A stretch of 64,000 nucleotides of DNA from Bog-756 sp963806455 (GTDB taxonomy: Bacteria > Actinomycetota > Acidimicrobiia > Acidimicrobiales > RAAP-2): assembly GCA_963806455.1 (NCBI GenBank), contig CAWDXZ010000006.1, positions 434,001-498,000 on the forward strand. The letters are read 5' to 3'. The notes beneath the pieces are model-generated. The model searched no databases. It was not told the origin of the DNA and saw only the letters and a program-made list of their open reading frames with translations. Shown piece after piece: positions 62,816-64,000 of the stretch; the first letter of the stretch is position 1, and every line of letters starts with the position of its first letter. The position numbers and the translations under genes are program-made.

Positions 62816-63802
62816 ATGAAGGTGCCACCCGGCCCAGTCACACCCTACTCGGAGGCTGCTGAGACGGAGGTCGGCCAGGACGATCGGGGCCGGTGCCCGA
62901 TCTGTGGCTCCGGGCACACCTGGCGATACCGGAGCGACGTGGTCGACCTGGAGTACTTCGTCGAGCCGCCCCGTGAATTCGACGTTCAGAAGTGCCGATC
63001 CTGCGCCTCGGAGTTCCTGAACCCCCGCCCCACCGAGGCCGAGCTCCCGCCCTTCTACCCCAGCGACTACCACGCCTACAACGAGAACCATGGGCGGGTG
63101 GCCAAATTGCTGGTGGAGGCCCGGGCCCGGGCCCGGGCCCGCTTCTATGGACGGCTGATCCAGAACCGGCCGGGCCGCCTCTTCGACGTCGGGACCGGCG
63201 ATTGCCGGCACTTCGACGAGCTGCGCCGCTTCCTCGACCTGGAATGCGCAGGCATCGAGATCCAGCCCGAGGTGGCGGCCAAGGGTCGGGCCCGGGGATA
63301 CGAGGTACTGGAGGGGACCCTCGAGACGGCCGACATCAGCGATCATCTCGGGTCCTATGACGTGGTCTCCATGAATCACGTGCTCGAGCACGTGGTCTAC
63401 CCGCGCACCATGCTGGAGCGGGCCCGCGACCTCCTCCGCCCCGGCGGCCACGTCATCGGTCAGCTGCCCACGGTCACGTCATGGGAGAACCGGATCTTCG
63501 GACGGAACTGGGGCGGCTACCACTATCCCCGCCACCTCCAGATCCCCTCCCGGGCCGGCCTCCGCACGCTCCTCGAGGAAGTGGGACTGCGCGACGTCCG
63601 CATCCGATCCGCCCCGCACATCCAGACGACCATCTCGTTGCAGAACTCCCTCGTACGGAGGGGTTGGCGCCCCAGGATGAAGAACGGCAAGACGCCCATC
63701 TACACCGAGCTGCTGCTGGCCGCCCTTCCCTATGAGACGATTGCCTGGCTGTGCGACGAGGGGGGAATCATCGACTTCCAGGCACAGCGGCCGGTCGCCT
63801 GA
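62816..63802 (+). CDS. Methyltransferase with N-terminal zinc-binding domain
   Basis: The 328-residue protein begins with a probable zinc ribbon: CPICGSG at about residue 26 and CRSCASEFLNPRP near 61. A class I SAM domain follows with LFDVGTGDCRHFDEL, GIEIQPEV and MNHVLEHVVYPRTML. This two-domain plan matches methyltransferases acting on sugars, lipids or tailoring substrates in polysaccharide loci (Methyltransf_23 type). The ATG at 62816 has AAAGGA upstream. A short Arg/Ala repeat (RARARARF) lies near residue 105. The target is unknown. Confidence 0.88.
   Translation: MKVPPGPVTPYSEAAETEVGQDDRGRCPICGSGHTWRYRSDVVDLEYFVEPPREFDVQKCRSCASEFLNPRPTEAELPPFYPSDYHAYNENHGRVAKLLVEARARARARFYGRLIQNRPGRLFDVGTGDCRHFDELRRFLDLECAGIEIQPEVAAKGRARGYEVLEGTLETADISDHLGSYDVVSMNHVLEHVVYPRTMLERARDLLRPGGHVIGQLPTVTSWENRIFGRNWGGYHYPRHLQIPSRAGLRTLLEEVGLRDVRIRSAPHIQTTISLQNSLVRRGWRPRMKNGKTPIYTELLLAALPYETIAWLCDEGGIIDFQAQRPVA
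63119..63142 (+). repeat. Hexamer repeat in the methyltransferase gene
   Basis: Three copies of GCCCGG followed by a GCCCGC variant encode alternating Ala-Arg. It is a short slippage-prone tract with no obvious role. Confidence 0.6.
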
Positions 63803-63830
63803 CCGTCCCGGCCGCGCTGGCCCGGCGCTC

Positions 63831-64000
63831 TCAGCGAACCAGGCTCCGGCAGAGCGAGGGTCCCGGCGTGGAAGCGGTGAGGTCCACCACGGTGAGGGCC
63901 GGTGGTACGCCGACGACCTGGTGGGTGGCCGCCGGTCCGTAGATGGGCTCGCCCGTCACCAGGGTCCTCGACAGCAGAAGGACCCCGTCCATGGTCACCT
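63831..64000 (-). CDS. Hypothetical protein, N-terminus outside the window
   Basis: A minus-strand reading frame runs from the window edge to a TGA at 63831-63833 and gives about 55 residues. The visible C-terminal part reads hydrophobic and extended, with MDGVLLLSRTLVTGE and VVDLTASTPGPSLCRSLVR at the end. This resembles the tail of an extracytoplasmic or membrane protein, but no family can be named. The gene starts beyond the window. It converges with the methyltransferase gene, about 28 bases from its stop. Confidence 0.55.
   Translation of the reverse strand, partial: VTMDGVLLLSRTLVTGEPIYGPAATHQVVGVPPALTVVDLTASTPGPSLCRSLVR

Noticed and set aside
1..64000. Prophage, insertion sequence, CRISPR or integrase signals
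   Set aside because: No transposase, integrase, phage structural gene, regularly spaced direct repeat or terminal inverted repeat was recognised on either strand.

Overview
The window comes from a high-GC actinomycete. Short intergenic gaps, many GTG starts, ATGA/GTGA start-stop overlaps, a luciferase-like flavin oxidoreductase beside an SCP2-type thiolase, an AftB-like glycosyltransferase, and a cytoplasmic MgtE-type protein beside an atypical Nramp transporter all fit Actinomycetota, perhaps an Acidimicrobiia-like lineage. That placement is inference. No rRNA, tRNA, CRISPR array, insertion sequence or prophage gene was found.

Layout. 0-7 kb holds housekeeping genes (a PfkB-family kinase, an M1 aminopeptidase), an acyltransferase-3/SGNH protein and a Gdt1-family transporter. 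7.1-10.6 kb is a group of small accessory genes on the minus strand with visibly lower GC: a lipoprotein, a two-helix protein, an alpha/beta hydrolase, a VOC protein and an acetyltransferase-like protein. 10.7-14.7 kb holds a methyltransferase and a three-gene overlapping unit (GT4, methyltransferase, alpha-toroid protein). 14.9-18.2 kb pairs a soluble MgtE-like CBS protein with an Nramp homologue whose metal-site motifs are altered. 18.3-21.3 kb holds an acyl-CoA dehydrogenase and a MarR/MFS pair with a clear operator-like palindrome.

21.3-44.4 kb is the main envelope region. It has four members of one paralogous family of large polytopic membrane proteins, five acyltransferase-3 proteins (three with a C-terminal SGNH domain), an AftB-like gene broken by three homopolymer frameshifts, further GT-C-like proteins and a small anchored protein. 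Most of the minus-strand genes overlap by 4 bases, so they are probably co-transcribed. The likely product is a decorated (acylated) surface glycan.

44.5-48.2 kb holds an Fe-S NifU-type protein, a luciferase-like oxidoreductase, an atypical thiolase and FabH. 49.9-60.5 kb is a minus-strand glycan cassette whose core encodes a nearly complete GDP-heptose route (gmhA, hddA, gmhB, hddC) with a transaldolase gene embedded in it. That enzyme could supply or balance sedoheptulose 7-phosphate. The core is flanked by an NAD-dependent sugar epimerase, a DPM-like GT2, an ArnT-like GT-C protein, a DUF2142 membrane protein and methyltransferases. Two of these flanking genes (49.9-52.3 kb) lie in a lower-GC patch. 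The end of the window holds a nucleotidyltransferase, a fatty-acid desaturase, a zinc-ribbon methyltransferase and a gene cut by the window edge.

Together the window looks like an envelope-glycan locus. The heptose cassette would make an activated heptose, the GT2 could load it onto a lipid carrier, and GT-C and acyltransferase proteins would use and decorate lipid-linked sugars outside the membrane. This scheme is inferred from gene content only.
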